DNA from: Prosthecobacter debontii | Lineage (GTDB): Bacteria; Verrucomicrobiota; Verrucomicrobiia; Verrucomicrobiales; Akkermansiaceae | DNA: 61,983 nucleotides | Assembly (NCBI GenBank): GCA_945870855.1 | Contig: CAMBTP010000013.1 | Coordinates: 1-61,983, forward strand | Direction of reading: 5' to 3' | Part shown: positions 8,650 to 16,353 of the stretch, piece by piece | How the letters are laid out: each line of letters starts with the position of its first letter | Position numbering within the stretch: the stretch's first letter is position 1 | Made by a program: the position numbers and the translations under genes | Notes under the pieces: model-generated | Told to the model about the DNA's origin: nothing | The model's database searches: none | What the model saw: only the letters and a program-made list of their open reading frames with translations

Positions 8650-9258
8650 TTATGCGTTGGCGGGTTCAGCGGCGGTTTCTTCGGAGACCTTCTCGGCTTC
8701 TTCTGCTTTCTTGGTATCGCGGAAAGGCATGCCAAGTTCGGTGAGGAGTTCGCGGCCTTCGTTGTCGGTAGGGGCGGAGGTTACGAAAATCAGGTCGAAG
8801 CCGATCTGGCGCTTCACCTGGTCGATCTCGATTTCCGGAAATATCGTTTGGTCGGAGATACCGCAGGCATAGTTTCCGCGTCCGTCGAAAGACTTGGAGG
8901 AGATACCGCGAAAGTCGCGAATGTTCGGCGCGGTGACGTGGATGAAGCGCTGGAGGAATTCCCACATGCGGGCGCCACGAAGGGTAACGCGGGCACCAAG
9001 GGGCTCGTTTTCACGGAGCTTGAAGTTGGCGACGGCCTTTTTCGAGAAAGTCACGGAAGGCTTCTGCCCGGTGATCTTGGAAATCTCGGTGACGGCGTCA
9101 TCGACAGCTACCTTGCGGTCCGGGGCCTTGCCCATGCACGAGGTGACGACGATTTTTTCAAGTCGTGGGACCTGATGCCGGTTGGTGTAGCCGAGCTTCT
9201 TGGTGAGGCTCGGGACAACCTTGTCTTTGTAGTGTTGCAGTAGTGCAGGTGTGCTCAT
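8650..9258 (-). CDS. rplE: 50S ribosomal protein L5 (uL5)
   Basis: 5S rRNA-binding protein. The core has PRLEKIVVTSCMGKA, the TGQKPSVTFSKKAVANFKLR segment and FVTSAPTDNEGRELLTELG, and matches the L5 fold. At 202 residues it carries about 20 extra C-terminal residues rich in Ala/Glu (EEAEKVSEETAAEPANA), like the acidic or disordered tails on other proteins of this operon. Confidence 0.97.
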   Translation of the reverse strand: MSTPALLQHYKDKVVPSLTKKLGYTNRHQVPRLEKIVVTSCMGKAPDRKVAVDDAVTEISKITGQKPSVTFSKKAVANFKLRENEPLGARVTLRGARMWEFLQRFIHVTAPNIRDFRGISSKSFDGRGNYACGISDQTIFPEIEIDQVKRQIGFDLIFVTSAPTDNEGRELLTELGMPFRDTKKAEEAEKVSEETAAEPANA

Positions 9259-9322
9259 TGGTTTCAGCGGGTCAGCGCGTGGTTTGTGTTTACGCTTAAG
9301 CGCGGGTGGTCTTGTGAAAGAC

Positions 9323-9556
9323 TTAGCCCAGTTTCTTTACGTTGGAGATGTGTACGGGGGCGTCAACAGTCTTGATGCCGCCATCGGGATCGGCTTCGGA
9401 ACGGCGAACGGCTTTCTGAACAGTGCGGCCGCCTTCGACAACGACTTGGCCTTTGGAGGCGTTCACGCTGAGGACGGTGCCTGTTTTGCCCTTATGGTTA
9501 CCGGCGATGATCTGAACCTGGTCGCCTTTTTTGACGTGTGTCTTGATGCTGCTCAT
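9323..9556 (-). CDS. rplX: 50S ribosomal protein L24 (uL24)
   Basis: Assembly-initiating large-subunit protein with a KOW motif ([20 protein letters not shown]). The product is 77 residues, at the short end of the family range. Canonical position between rplN and rplE. Confidence 0.95.
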   Translation of the reverse strand: MSSIKTHVKKGDQVQIIAGNHKGKTGTVLSVNASKGQVVVEGGRTVQKAVRRSEADPDGGIKTVDAPVHISNVKKLG

Positions 9557-9593
9557 TGGAGAAAAGAAATTGGATATTTGGAGATTCGGATAA
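9557..9593. repeat. Heptad-like AT-rich leader before rplX
   Basis: Minus strand reads AATCTCC AAATATCC AATTTC just before the start codon. A weaker member of the heptad family. Confidence 0.5.
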
Positions 9594-9959
9594 TTATAAA
9601 ACCTCGGGGGCGAGGGAAACGATCTTCATGAACTGCTTCTCGCGGAGTTCGCGGGCAACAGGGCCAAAGATACGAGTGCCGCGAGGGTTGTTATCCTTGT
9701 CGATGATGACGATCGCGTTTGAGTCGAAGCGAAGGACGGAACCATCGGGGCGGCGGACTGGGAAGGTGGTGCGCACGACGACTGCCTTCACCACACTGCC
9801 CTTTTTCACGGAGGCGGTGGGGATGGAATCGCGGATGTGAGCTGTGATGATATCGCCGAGACGGGCGGAGCGGCTGCGTTTGCCGAGGACTCCGATCATC
9901 TTCGCAGTGCGCGCGCCGGTGTTATCGGCGACGGCGAGTTTGGTTTCCATCTGGATCAT
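9594..9959 (-). CDS. rplN: 50S ribosomal protein L14 (uL14)
   Basis: The product is 121 residues, the standard length, starting [17 protein letters not shown]. The conserved [19 protein letters not shown] and [17 protein letters not shown] are present. It forms an intersubunit bridge on the 50S subunit. It sits between rpsQ and rplX as expected. Confidence 0.97.
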   Translation of the reverse strand: MIQMETKLAVADNTGARTAKMIGVLGKRSRSARLGDIITAHIRDSIPTASVKKGSVVKAVVVRTTFPVRRPDGSVLRFDSNAIVIIDKDNNPRGTRIFGPVARELREKQFMKIVSLAPEVL

Positions 9960-9963
9960 AAAT

Positions 9964-10004
9964 TAAAAGGAATTAGAGATTAGAAATTTGAAATTCGGGA
10001 TTTC
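9964..10004. repeat. Heptad AT-rich tract before rplN
   Basis: Minus strand: ATTTCAA ATTTCTA ATCTCTA ATTCC, period 7, ending 10-15 bases before the rplN ATG. Confidence 0.7.
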
Positions 10005-10006
10005 AG

Positions 10007-10285
10007 TTAGTGAGAAAGGATCTCGGCGAGCGTCCAGCGCTTGAGCTTGGAGAGTGGTTTGGTTTCGAGGATGCGGACGCGGTCACCGATGGTGGCCTCG
10101 CCCTTCTCGTCATGCACGTAGTATTTCTTCGAGCGCTTGACGATCTTGTTGAACTTGGGATGGGGAACGCGGGCGACGTGCTCGACGACGATGGTCTTGT
10201 CCATTTTATTGGAGACGACGACGCCGACGCGGGTCTTGCGGTTGCTTTCGGCGGCCGTTACGGCTTCCTGGGATGATTCGCTCAT
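10007..10285 (-). CDS. rpsQ: 30S ribosomal protein S17 (uS17)
   Basis: Primary 16S rRNA binder. The core [19 protein letters not shown] and the C-terminal [13 protein letters not shown] are diagnostic. The product is 92 residues with a short Ser/Glu-rich N-terminal addition. Follows rpmC. Confidence 0.97.
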   Translation of the reverse strand: MSESSQEAVTAAESNRKTRVGVVVSNKMDKTIVVEHVARVPHPKFNKIVKRSKKYYVHDEKGEATIGDRVRILETKPLSKLKRWTLAEILSH

Positions 10286-10331
10286 GATGGTAGATCGTTG
10301 GGATGTGGGCCGGTTCGCGACCCTATATGGC

Positions 10332-10526
10332 TCAGGCCTTTTCGGTGGTGATGGTGAGGATTTGCGCGATCTCGCGGCGAACTTGCTTGAAGCGAGCCGA
10401 GTTTTCGAGGGTTCCAGCGGAACGCTGCAGGCGCAGGTTCATGGATTCCTGTTTGAGGTCACGGAGACGCTTGAGGCGCTCGTCGGCGGAGAGTTCGCGG
10501 ATGTCTTTGGCTTTAGTGGCGGCCAT
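10332..10526 (-). CDS. rpmC: 50S ribosomal protein L29 (uL29)
   Basis: A 64-residue helical protein near the exit tunnel. Typical pattern: [19 protein letters not shown] followed by [20 protein letters not shown]. Located between rplP and rpsQ. Confidence 0.96.
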   Translation of the reverse strand: MAATKAKDIRELSADERLKRLRDLKQESMNLRLQRSAGTLENSARFKQVRREIAQILTITTEKA

Positions 10527-10545
10527 GGTCGTTACGTGGTGAGTA

Positions 10546-10956
10546 TTATTGGTGCGGGTTGCGGGTCACAAGGCGTGTGCGGAAGCCAAGTTTGTAGGAA
10601 GCGAGGCGCATTGCCTCTTTAGCGGCGGATTCTGGGACACCGGCGACTTCGAAAAGCATGTTGCCGGGGCGGATAACGGCCACCCATGTGTCCACTGCTC
10701 CCTTACCTTTACCCATCCGGGTTTCAGGGGGGCGGCGGGTGATGGATTTGTGTGGGAAGATCCGGATGAAGACCTTGCCCTTCCGTTTGAGGGAGCGGTT
10801 GATAGCGACCCGGCAGGCCTCGATTTGGCGCGTGGTCAACCAGGCGCGTTCGAGGGTTTGCAGGCCGAAGTCACCGAAGGCGACGGTGGTTCCGCGCTGG
10901 GCGTTCCCGGCGCGTGATCCGCGGTGGCTCTTGCGGAACTTGGTTCGTTTGGGCAT
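10546..10956 (-). CDS. rplP: 50S ribosomal protein L16 (uL16)
   Basis: Peptidyl-transferase-centre protein. From [13 protein letters not shown] it is 136 residues, matching the family exactly; the ATG nine bases upstream would add MPL, which the family lacks. The segments [20 protein letters not shown] and [20 protein letters not shown] are present. Confidence 0.97.
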   Translation of the reverse strand: MPKRTKFRKSHRGSRAGNAQRGTTVAFGDFGLQTLERAWLTTRQIEACRVAINRSLKRKGKVFIRIFPHKSITRRPPETRMGKGKGAVDTWVAVIRPGNMLFEVAGVPESAAKEAMRLASYKLGFRTRLVTRNPHQ

Positions 10957-11022
10957 CAAAGGCATGGCTTATTTCTCCTTGTGAAAATGGTTGTGTGTGA
11001 AAGACGGTAGTGAGCTTTAGTA

Positions 11023-11808
11023 TCAGGCGGTGGGAGCTGGTGCGCCACCTTGTGGGCGGTTATCGGGGCGGCGATCTCCGCCACCTTGACGGCGGTCTCC
11101 ACCTCCGCGATTGCCACGGTCTCCACGATCGCCGCGGTCACCACGGTCGTTGCGGTTTCCACGATCCGGACCTGGTTTGCCGTCGTCTTCCTTTTTGTTG
11201 ACCCAGCATTTTACGCCGATGATTCCATAAACGGTGCGAGCTTCAGCGAAGCCGTAGTCGAGTGGGACGCGGAGGGTTTGGAGGGGCACTTTGCCTTCGC
11301 GGTAGCTCTCGGAGCGGGCGATATCAGCACCACCGAGGCGACCTGCGCAACGGATGCGGATGCCTTCTGCACCGAATTCCATGGCGGTCTGCAGGGAGCG
11401 TTTCATGGCGCGGCGGAAGGAAATCCGGCGCTCAAGTTGGACGGCGATTTGCTCGGCGACAAGTTGCGCGTCGAGCTCCGGCTTGCGAATCTCGAGGATA
11501 TCGAGCTTCACTTGGGAATCTTTGCAGATCTTGCTGACTTCGGCGGTCATGACCTCGATTTCCTTGCCTTGACGACCGATGATGAGGCCGGGGCGGGAAG
11601 AATGCAGGGTGATGCGGACGCTGTTCCAGGCGCGCTCAATGACAACACGGGCGAGGCCGGCGTTCTGGAGCTTCTGCTTGAAGTAGGCGCGGATGGCAAG
11701 ATCCTCGTGGAGTTTCTTGGTATAGTCCTTGCCGCTGGCATACCATTTGGAGCGCCAGTCCTTGTTGACGGCGAGGCGGAAGGCGATCGGATTTACTTTT
11801 TGGCCCAT
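11023..11808 (-). CDS. rpsC: 30S ribosomal protein S3 (uS3) with Arg/Gly tail
   Basis: KH-domain protein at the mRNA entry channel. The N-terminus MGQKVNPIAFRLAVNKDW, the KH segment LIIGRQGKEIE and IRCAGRLGGADIARSE are standard. At 261 residues it is about 40 longer than average because of a C-terminal tail of repeated RGD/RGN triplets (GDRGDRGDRGNRGGGDRR) ending in Pro/Gln-rich sequence. The tail is cationic and probably disordered. Confidence 0.96.
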   Translation of the reverse strand: MGQKVNPIAFRLAVNKDWRSKWYASGKDYTKKLHEDLAIRAYFKQKLQNAGLARVVIERAWNSVRITLHSSRPGLIIGRQGKEIEVMTAEVSKICKDSQVKLDILEIRKPELDAQLVAEQIAVQLERRISFRRAMKRSLQTAMEFGAEGIRIRCAGRLGGADIARSESYREGKVPLQTLRVPLDYGFAEARTVYGIIGVKCWVNKKEDDGKPGPDRGNRNDRGDRGDRGDRGNRGGGDRRQGGGDRRPDNRPQGGAPAPTA

Positions 11809-11838
11809 GGTGTTAGGTGGAGAGTGTGATTTATTGGG

Positions 11839-12294
11839 TTACGCGGTGGCCTCTTGGGCTACTGCTTCGGCTACTGCTTCGGCTACTGCTTCGGCTGCGG
11901 GTTCAGGAGCCTTGTCGGCTTTGACTGCGGTTTTCTTAGGAGCACGCTTCTTCTTTTCAGGAGCTGCACCAACGAGGGTGATAGTGATGTGGGAAGAACG
12001 CTTGAGGATGGCACCGGCTGAACCTTTGGCACGCGGCATGTGGCGGCGAAGCGTCGGGCCTGCGCCGATGACGGCTTCCTTGATGGTGAGTGTGCTGGTG
12101 TCGAGCGAGAAATTGTTCTCAGCATCGGCGATAGCGGTCTTGAGCGTCTTACCGATCAGGAATGCCGCCTTCTTCGGAGTGAAGGTGAGGATATCGAGGG
12201 CGGTGGAGACAGGGAGTCCCTGAATTTCGCGGGCGACGTCACGCGCTTTTTTCGGCGAGAGACGGACAAATTTTGTGGTGCTGGTGACTTCCAT
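11839..12294 (-). CDS. rplV: 50S ribosomal protein L22 (uL22) with Ala/Glu tail
   Basis: Lines the exit tunnel. The core (residues 1-110) runs from TKFVRLSPKKARDVAREIQG to RRHMPRAKGSAGAILKRSSH. It is followed by a Lys-rich linker and a tail made of AEAV repeats, giving 151 residues against about 115 usually. Between it and rpsS lies an unrelated secreted-protein gene, which is not the normal arrangement. Confidence 0.96.
   Translation of the reverse strand: MEVTSTTKFVRLSPKKARDVAREIQGLPVSTALDILTFTPKKAAFLIGKTLKTAIADAENNFSLDTSTLTIKEAVIGAGPTLRRHMPRAKGSAGAILKRSSHITITLVGAAPEKKKRAPKKTAVKADKAPEPAAEAVAEAVAEAVAQEATA
11857..11895. repeat. 12-bp tandem repeat in the rplV tail
   Basis: Three copies of GCTACTGCTTCG encode the repeated Ala-Glu-Ala-Val units at the L22 C-terminus. 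Such repeats can change copy number, so tail length may vary between strains. Confidence 0.8.
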
Positions 12295-12324
12295 GGTCGG
12301 CGGTTTAGTGAGGTTAAGCGGAAA

Positions 12325-13047
12325 TTAGTTTTGTGTTAGCAGGACGGCGGTATCGCCGAGGCGAGGAGTGTTTTCCTTGGAATCGATCTGTTCGACAAAT
12401 GCTCCGGAAACCCCTTGGCGGACATCCGCGAGGATGGCTTTACCGTAGGATTGCTGGCCGCGCATGAGGCGGAAAGTCATTCCGATCGTGGCTCCTTGGG
12501 ATTCACCGAGATTCAGGACGAGCATGCCGCTTTCCTGGTCTAGGCTGACGATCTGCGCTCGCTGGAGTTCGCCAGTGCGGATGTCGGGGCGCGGTTTCTG
12601 GCGGAGACCGCTGATTGAGTCAAGCTCTCTCATTGCTGTTTCCACATGAACCCGTGCATCGGGATCTGATACGACCGCCAGGCGGAGGTAATCTGTGACG
12701 GAGGTAGAAAGACGAACGGCAGCAGCTTGCAGTTGACTGGTGTGTTCGTTGGCGAGTTCAAGGTCGGCGGCGGCTTGTATGAGGCGGTCGTCGCCGCCAT
12801 CGAGCAGGTTTTTACCGAGGGCTTCGAGGCGTTGGCGAACTTGGTTAAGTTGGTCGGAGGAGGCTTTCTCAGCTTTATTTGCCTCGATGAGAGCACGCTG
12901 AAGGGCTTGGTTCTCTTCCCGTAGATCCAAGACAAGATCTTGGAGCTTCGCGACATTGGCAGCATCCTCCTGGCCTTCGCACGGCACGACCATGGCCAGC
13001 AGCCCGAGGGCGGCGGCGAAGGAACGTGTATGGAAGGAAGAGGACAT
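12325..13047 (-). CDS. Secreted coiled-coil protein inserted in the S10 operon
   Basis: I do not recognise a named family. Residues 1-26 form a signal peptide (FAAALGLLAMVVPCEGQ). Residues 30-110 have the heptad look of a coiled coil (LVLDLREENQALQRALIEAN). The last 75 residues resemble a small beta domain (LDQESGMLVLNLGESQGATI, then GMTFRLMR and GKAILADVRQG) of the sort seen at the C-terminus of FlgT- or MreC-like envelope proteins. It lies on the operon strand between rpsS and rplV, about 110 bases after rpsS and 30 before rplV. An inverted heptad repeat precedes it. It is likely periplasmic; its function is unknown. Confidence 0.8.
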   Translation of the reverse strand: MSSSFHTRSFAAALGLLAMVVPCEGQEDAANVAKLQDLVLDLREENQALQRALIEANKAEKASSDQLNQVRQRLEALGKNLLDGGDDRLIQAAADLELANEHTSQLQAAAVRLSTSVTDYLRLAVVSDPDARVHVETAMRELDSISGLRQKPRPDIRTGELQRAQIVSLDQESGMLVLNLGESQGATIGMTFRLMRGQQSYGKAILADVRQGVSGAFVEQIDSKENTPRLGDTAVLLTQN

Positions 13048-13057
13048 GGTGGTGGGG

Positions 13058-13160
13058 AAACTTTAAACTTTAAATTTTAAACTCCAAAGAAGAGCCGTGG
13101 GCAGCCTTGGAATTACGAAGCGAAGTCTGATTTGAGGTTTAAAGTTTAAGAGTTAAAGTT
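13058..13160. repeat. Inverted heptad tracts between rpsS and the coiled-coil gene
   Basis: The tract at 13058-13084 (minus strand GTTTAAA ATTTAAA GTTTAAA GTTT, head CTCTTCTTTGG) faces an opposite tract at 13133-13160 (plus strand GTTTAAA GTTTAAG AGTTAAA GTTT). About 50 bp lie between. The pair could form a long hairpin in the transcript and looks like a small inverted-repeat element. Confidence 0.7.
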
Positions 13161-13432
13161 TACTTCTTACCGATACCACCGTGGGCACGGAAGATACGGG
13201 TCGGGGCGAATTCTCCGAGTTTGTGGCCGACCATATTTTCCGTGACATACACGGGAATGAAGGTCTTGCCGTTGTGGACGGAGAAGTTGTGGCTGACAAA
13301 GTCCGGAGTGATCATGGACTTGCGAGACCATGTTTTAATGGGCTTGCGGTCGGAACCTGCTTCGGCGACGGCATCGATCTTAGCGAGAAGCTTCTGATCG
13401 ACGAACGGGCCTTTTTTTAGGGAACGTGGCAT
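13160..13432 (-). CDS. rpsS: 30S ribosomal protein S19 (uS19)
   Basis: The product is 90 residues, normal length. It starts [16 protein letters not shown] and contains [20 protein letters not shown] and the C-terminal [14 protein letters not shown]. Binds 16S rRNA in the 30S head. Its usual downstream partner rplV is displaced by a secreted-protein gene. Confidence 0.97.
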   Translation of the reverse strand: MPRSLKKGPFVDQKLLAKIDAVAEAGSDRKPIKTWSRKSMITPDFVSHNFSVHNGKTFIPVYVTENMVGHKLGEFAPTRIFRAHGGIGKK

Positions 13433-13462
13433 AAGTTTGTGAATTAAGGGTTCGGCAAAGGA

Positions 13463-14308
13463 TTACTTCTTCTTGTTGTCGTGGCGCGACTCGACGATGA
13501 ACACGCTGCTGGTTTTCTTCCGCTTACGGGTCTTCTGACCTTTTGCGTGCCCCCATGGGGAGAGAAGGTGTTGGCGACCACCACCGGACTTCGACTTACC
13601 TTCGCCACCACCGTTCGGGTGATCGACGGGGTTCATGCACATGCCGCGGACGGTTGGGCGGACACCTTGCCAGCGAGTGCGGCCGGCTTTTCCGGAGACT
13701 TCGTTCATGTGGTCGCGGTTACCAACGACACCGATGGTGCAGTAGCAGCCTTCGTGGAAGCGACGAATTTCACCGGAGCGCATTTTCACGAGAGCCCAGC
13801 CGCCATCGCGGTTGGAAAGGACTGCGCTCTGGCCAGCCGAACGGGCGACTTTGCCGCCGCCGCCGGGAAGCAGCTCGATGTTGTGGATTTCGGTTCCAAG
13901 AGGGACCTTGCCGAGTGGCATTGCGTTGCCAACCTTGGGTGCGACGTTTTCGCCGGAGACGATCTTCGCGCCGTCGGTGAGACCGGCAGGGGCGAGGATA
14001 TAGGATTTGGCTCCGTCCTTGTATTGGATCAAGGCGATGCGGCAGGTGCGGTTTGGATCGTATTCGATACCGACCACGGTGGCCTCGATATCACGCTTGT
14101 TGCGTTTGAAATCGACCAGACGGTAATGGCGCTTGTGGCCACCGCCGATGTGACGTGTGGTGATACGGCCTGTGTTGTTCCGGCCACCCGTGCGCTTGAG
14201 CGGGGTGAGCAGAGACTTCTCCGGCTTACTCTTGGTGATCTCGTCAAATGACGGGAGCTCCTTGTAGCGTTCGGATGGGGTGTTGGGCTTGAAAGTTTTA
14301 AGTGGCAT
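13463..14308 (-). CDS. rplB: 50S ribosomal protein L2 (uL2)
   Basis: Peptidyl-transferase-region protein of 281 residues. Recognised by [39 protein letters not shown] and the conserved C-terminal [20 protein letters not shown], which carries the His needed for ribosome activity. Canonical position between rplW and rpsS. Confidence 0.98.
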   Translation of the reverse strand: MPLKTFKPNTPSERYKELPSFDEITKSKPEKSLLTPLKRTGGRNNTGRITTRHIGGGHKRHYRLVDFKRNKRDIEATVVGIEYDPNRTCRIALIQYKDGAKSYILAPAGLTDGAKIVSGENVAPKVGNAMPLGKVPLGTEIHNIELLPGGGGKVARSAGQSAVLSNRDGGWALVKMRSGEIRRFHEGCYCTIGVVGNRDHMNEVSGKAGRTRWQGVRPTVRGMCMNPVDHPNGGGEGKSKSGGGRQHLLSPWGHAKGQKTRKRKKTSSVFIVESRHDNKKK

Positions 14309-14367
14309 GACTCGCGGACGTTGAATGGTTGCGTTTGGCTGCTTGCGGGAAGGGCAATAGTTCGGTC

Positions 14368-14652
14368 TTAGGTAAGGTCGAGTGATTCGCCGTCGGCAAG
14401 ACGGACGATGGCTTTCTTGAAGCTGGGCGTGCGACCTTGGTCGGCACGGCGCTTGCGGCGGAGCTTGCCGTCGTAGTTCGCTGTGCGGACTGCCACGACC
14501 TTCTTGTTAAAGATGGTTTGGACGGCCTGCTTGATTTCAAGCTTGTTTGCGGAGCGATCAACCTCGAGGACGACCTCATTGTTCCGTTCTTGGAGCATAG
14601 AGGCTTTTTCGCTGAGGCGGACGTTCTTGATGACCTGGTAAATGTCTTTCAT
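14368..14652 (-). CDS. rplW: 50S ribosomal protein L23 (uL23)
   Basis: Exit-tunnel rim protein that docks SRP and trigger factor. The product is 94 residues: [18 protein letters not shown], then [20 protein letters not shown] and [19 protein letters not shown]. Canonical position between rplD and rplB. Confidence 0.96.
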   Translation of the reverse strand: MKDIYQVIKNVRLSEKASMLQERNNEVVLEVDRSANKLEIKQAVQTIFNKKVVAVRTANYDGKLRRKRRADQGRTPSFKKAIVRLADGESLDLT

Positions 14653-14673
14653 GGTCGTGATGGTTTGGAAAAA

Positions 14674-15282
14674 TTAAGCGGTGCGTTGGGCGAGGGTGCT
14701 GACGGCGTCGCCGACGAGGATAATGACCTTGGAGAGGAGCAGTTGCTCGACGTTGAGGTCGGTGGCGGTGACGAGTTGCACCCATGCGACGTTGCGTGCG
14801 GCGAGCTTGGTGGCGTCGTCGAAATCTCCGACGAGGAGAATCTTGCGGTCAGCTTCGGTAACCGCGCTGATGGCGGAGACGAAGGATTTGGTCTTGCCGT
14901 CGGCGATGGCGAAGGAAGGCAAGGTGAAGAGTTTCTCGGCGCGGGTGAGATCACCCAGGACGCGGCGCAGGGCGAGCTTGCGGACGGAACGTGGGACGCT
15001 CTTAGCGTAGGAGCGGGGACGCGGGCCGAAGACCACGCCGCCACCTACGAAGATCGGAGCGCGCTTGTCGCCGTGACGGGCGTTACCTGTGCCCTTTTGT
15101 TTGTAGATCTTCTTGTTGTTACCGCGGACTTCGCCACGGGTTTTGGTGTTTGCGGTGCCGGATCGGCGGTTGGCGCGATAGGCGGTGATGAGGTCATGGA
15201 CGGCTTGGCGGCCTTTTTCCTCGCCGATTAGAACGAGGTTGGCTGCTTCGGCATCTGCTGCGGTGAAGGCTTTGGCTGACAT
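14674..15282 (-). CDS. rplD: 50S ribosomal protein L4 (uL4)
   Basis: The product is 202 residues. The tunnel-loop region RRSGTANTKTRGEVRGNNKK and KQKGTGNARHGDKRAPIFVG, with GGVVFGPRPRSYAKSVP, identify L4. In E. coli L4 autoregulates the S10 operon; no homologous leader is obvious here. Confidence 0.97.
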   Translation of the reverse strand: MSAKAFTAADAEAANLVLIGEEKGRQAVHDLITAYRANRRSGTANTKTRGEVRGNNKKIYKQKGTGNARHGDKRAPIFVGGGVVFGPRPRSYAKSVPRSVRKLALRRVLGDLTRAEKLFTLPSFAIADGKTKSFVSAISAVTEADRKILLVGDFDDATKLAARNVAWVQLVTATDLNVEQLLLSKVIILVGDAVSTLAQRTA

Positions 15283-15325
15283 GGCGGAAATTTCAGGTTA
15301 GATGGTGAAAGGACAGGCGCGGTGC

Positions 15326-15955
15326 TTATTTTTTCTTCGCAGCGCGGATGGTGAGGTAGGAACCTTTGTGACCTGGGACGGAACCAGAGACGAGGATGAC
15401 TCCATCCTCTTCGCGGACGGCGATGATCTTAAGGTTCTGGACAGTGGATTTGGTGGTGCCCATGTGGCCGGGCATCTTCTGGTTTTTCCAGACACGACCT
15501 GGGGTCGAGCCGGCGGCGATGGCGCCGGAACGGCGGTGCATCATGTGACCGTGAGCCATTGGCTGGCCGTGGAATTTGTGGCGTTTGACCACACCTTGGA
15601 AGCCGCGGCCGATGGTTTTGCCGATAACATCGACATATTGACCAGCAGTGAAGAGGGCGAGGCCGGGATGCTCGGAAGGAACCTCGGTGCCGTTTTCAAA
15701 ACGGAATTCCTTGACTATGCGTTTTGGTGCGGAACCGGCTTTCTTAAAGCGGGCGAGATCCGGTTTGTTTACGCGGAACTCTTTCTGATCATCGAAACCA
15801 ACCTGAACGGCGGTGTAGCCGTCGGATTCGACGGTTTTCGATTGGAGAAGGGTGTTTCCGGAAACGTCGATGACGGTTACGGGAATGCTGGAGCCCGCTT
15901 CTTTATCGAAGATGCGGGTCATGCCGATTTTTTTGCCGAGGAGTCCGAGTGACAT
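15326..15955 (-). CDS. rplC: 50S ribosomal protein L3 (uL3)
   Basis: The product is 209 residues: MSLGLLGKKIGMTRIFD at the start, RGFQGVVKRHKFHGQPMAHG in the centre (with the Gln methylated in some bacteria), and RVWKNQKMPGHMG. Early assembly protein near the peptidyl transferase centre. Follows rpsJ. Confidence 0.97.
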   Translation of the reverse strand: MSLGLLGKKIGMTRIFDKEAGSSIPVTVIDVSGNTLLQSKTVESDGYTAVQVGFDDQKEFRVNKPDLARFKKAGSAPKRIVKEFRFENGTEVPSEHPGLALFTAGQYVDVIGKTIGRGFQGVVKRHKFHGQPMAHGHMMHRRSGAIAAGSTPGRVWKNQKMPGHMGTTKSTVQNLKIIAVREEDGVILVSGSVPGHKGSYLTIRAAKKK

Positions 15956-15963
15956 AGCGTGAA

Positions 15964-15990
15964 AATTTAGATGTTAGAAGTTAGAAGTTA
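15964..15990. repeat. Heptad AT-rich tract before rplC
   Basis: Minus strand: ACTTCTA ACTTCTA ACATCTA AATTTT, period 7, ending about 10 bases before the rplC ATG. Confidence 0.7.
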
Positions 15991-16003
15991 AACAGAGCAC
16001 CTG

Positions 16004-16312
16004 TCAGATTTTGATGGTGATATCGACACCGGCGGGGAGGTTGAGCTTCTTGAGCTCGTCCACGGTGCGGGCGGTTGGATCGACGATGTCGAGGAGGCGC
16101 TTGTGGGTGCGAATCTCGAATTGTTCAGCGGACTTCTTGTTCACGTGGACGGAACGGTTGACGCTGAATTTCTCGATGCGGGTCGGAAGTGGAATGGGTC
16201 CAGCAACACGTGCGCCGGTGCGCTTTGCGGTCTCCACGATTTCGAGGGCCGAGCGGTCGATGGCGCGGTGGTCGAAGGCACGTAGGCGGATCCGTATTTT
16301 CTGAGCTGACAT
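16004..16312 (-). CDS. rpsJ: 30S ribosomal protein S10 (uS10)
   Basis: The product is 102 residues, normal length. It contains [20 protein letters not shown] and the conserved [20 protein letters not shown], and ends in VDITIKI. Also the NusE transcription factor in E. coli. It follows fusA directly; tuf, often between them, is not here. Confidence 0.97.
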   Translation of the reverse strand: MSAQKIRIRLRAFDHRAIDRSALEIVETAKRTGARVAGPIPLPTRIEKFSVNRSVHVNKKSAEQFEIRTHKRLLDIVDPTARTVDELKKLNLPAGVDITIKI

Positions 16313-16353
16313 GGGATTGGAGTGGTTGTTGGTTATGAGAGTTTGTTGAAGGA

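Noticed and set aside
11857..11895. Possible CRISPR-like array
   Set aside because: Three 12-bp perfect tandem units inside rplV with no spacers.
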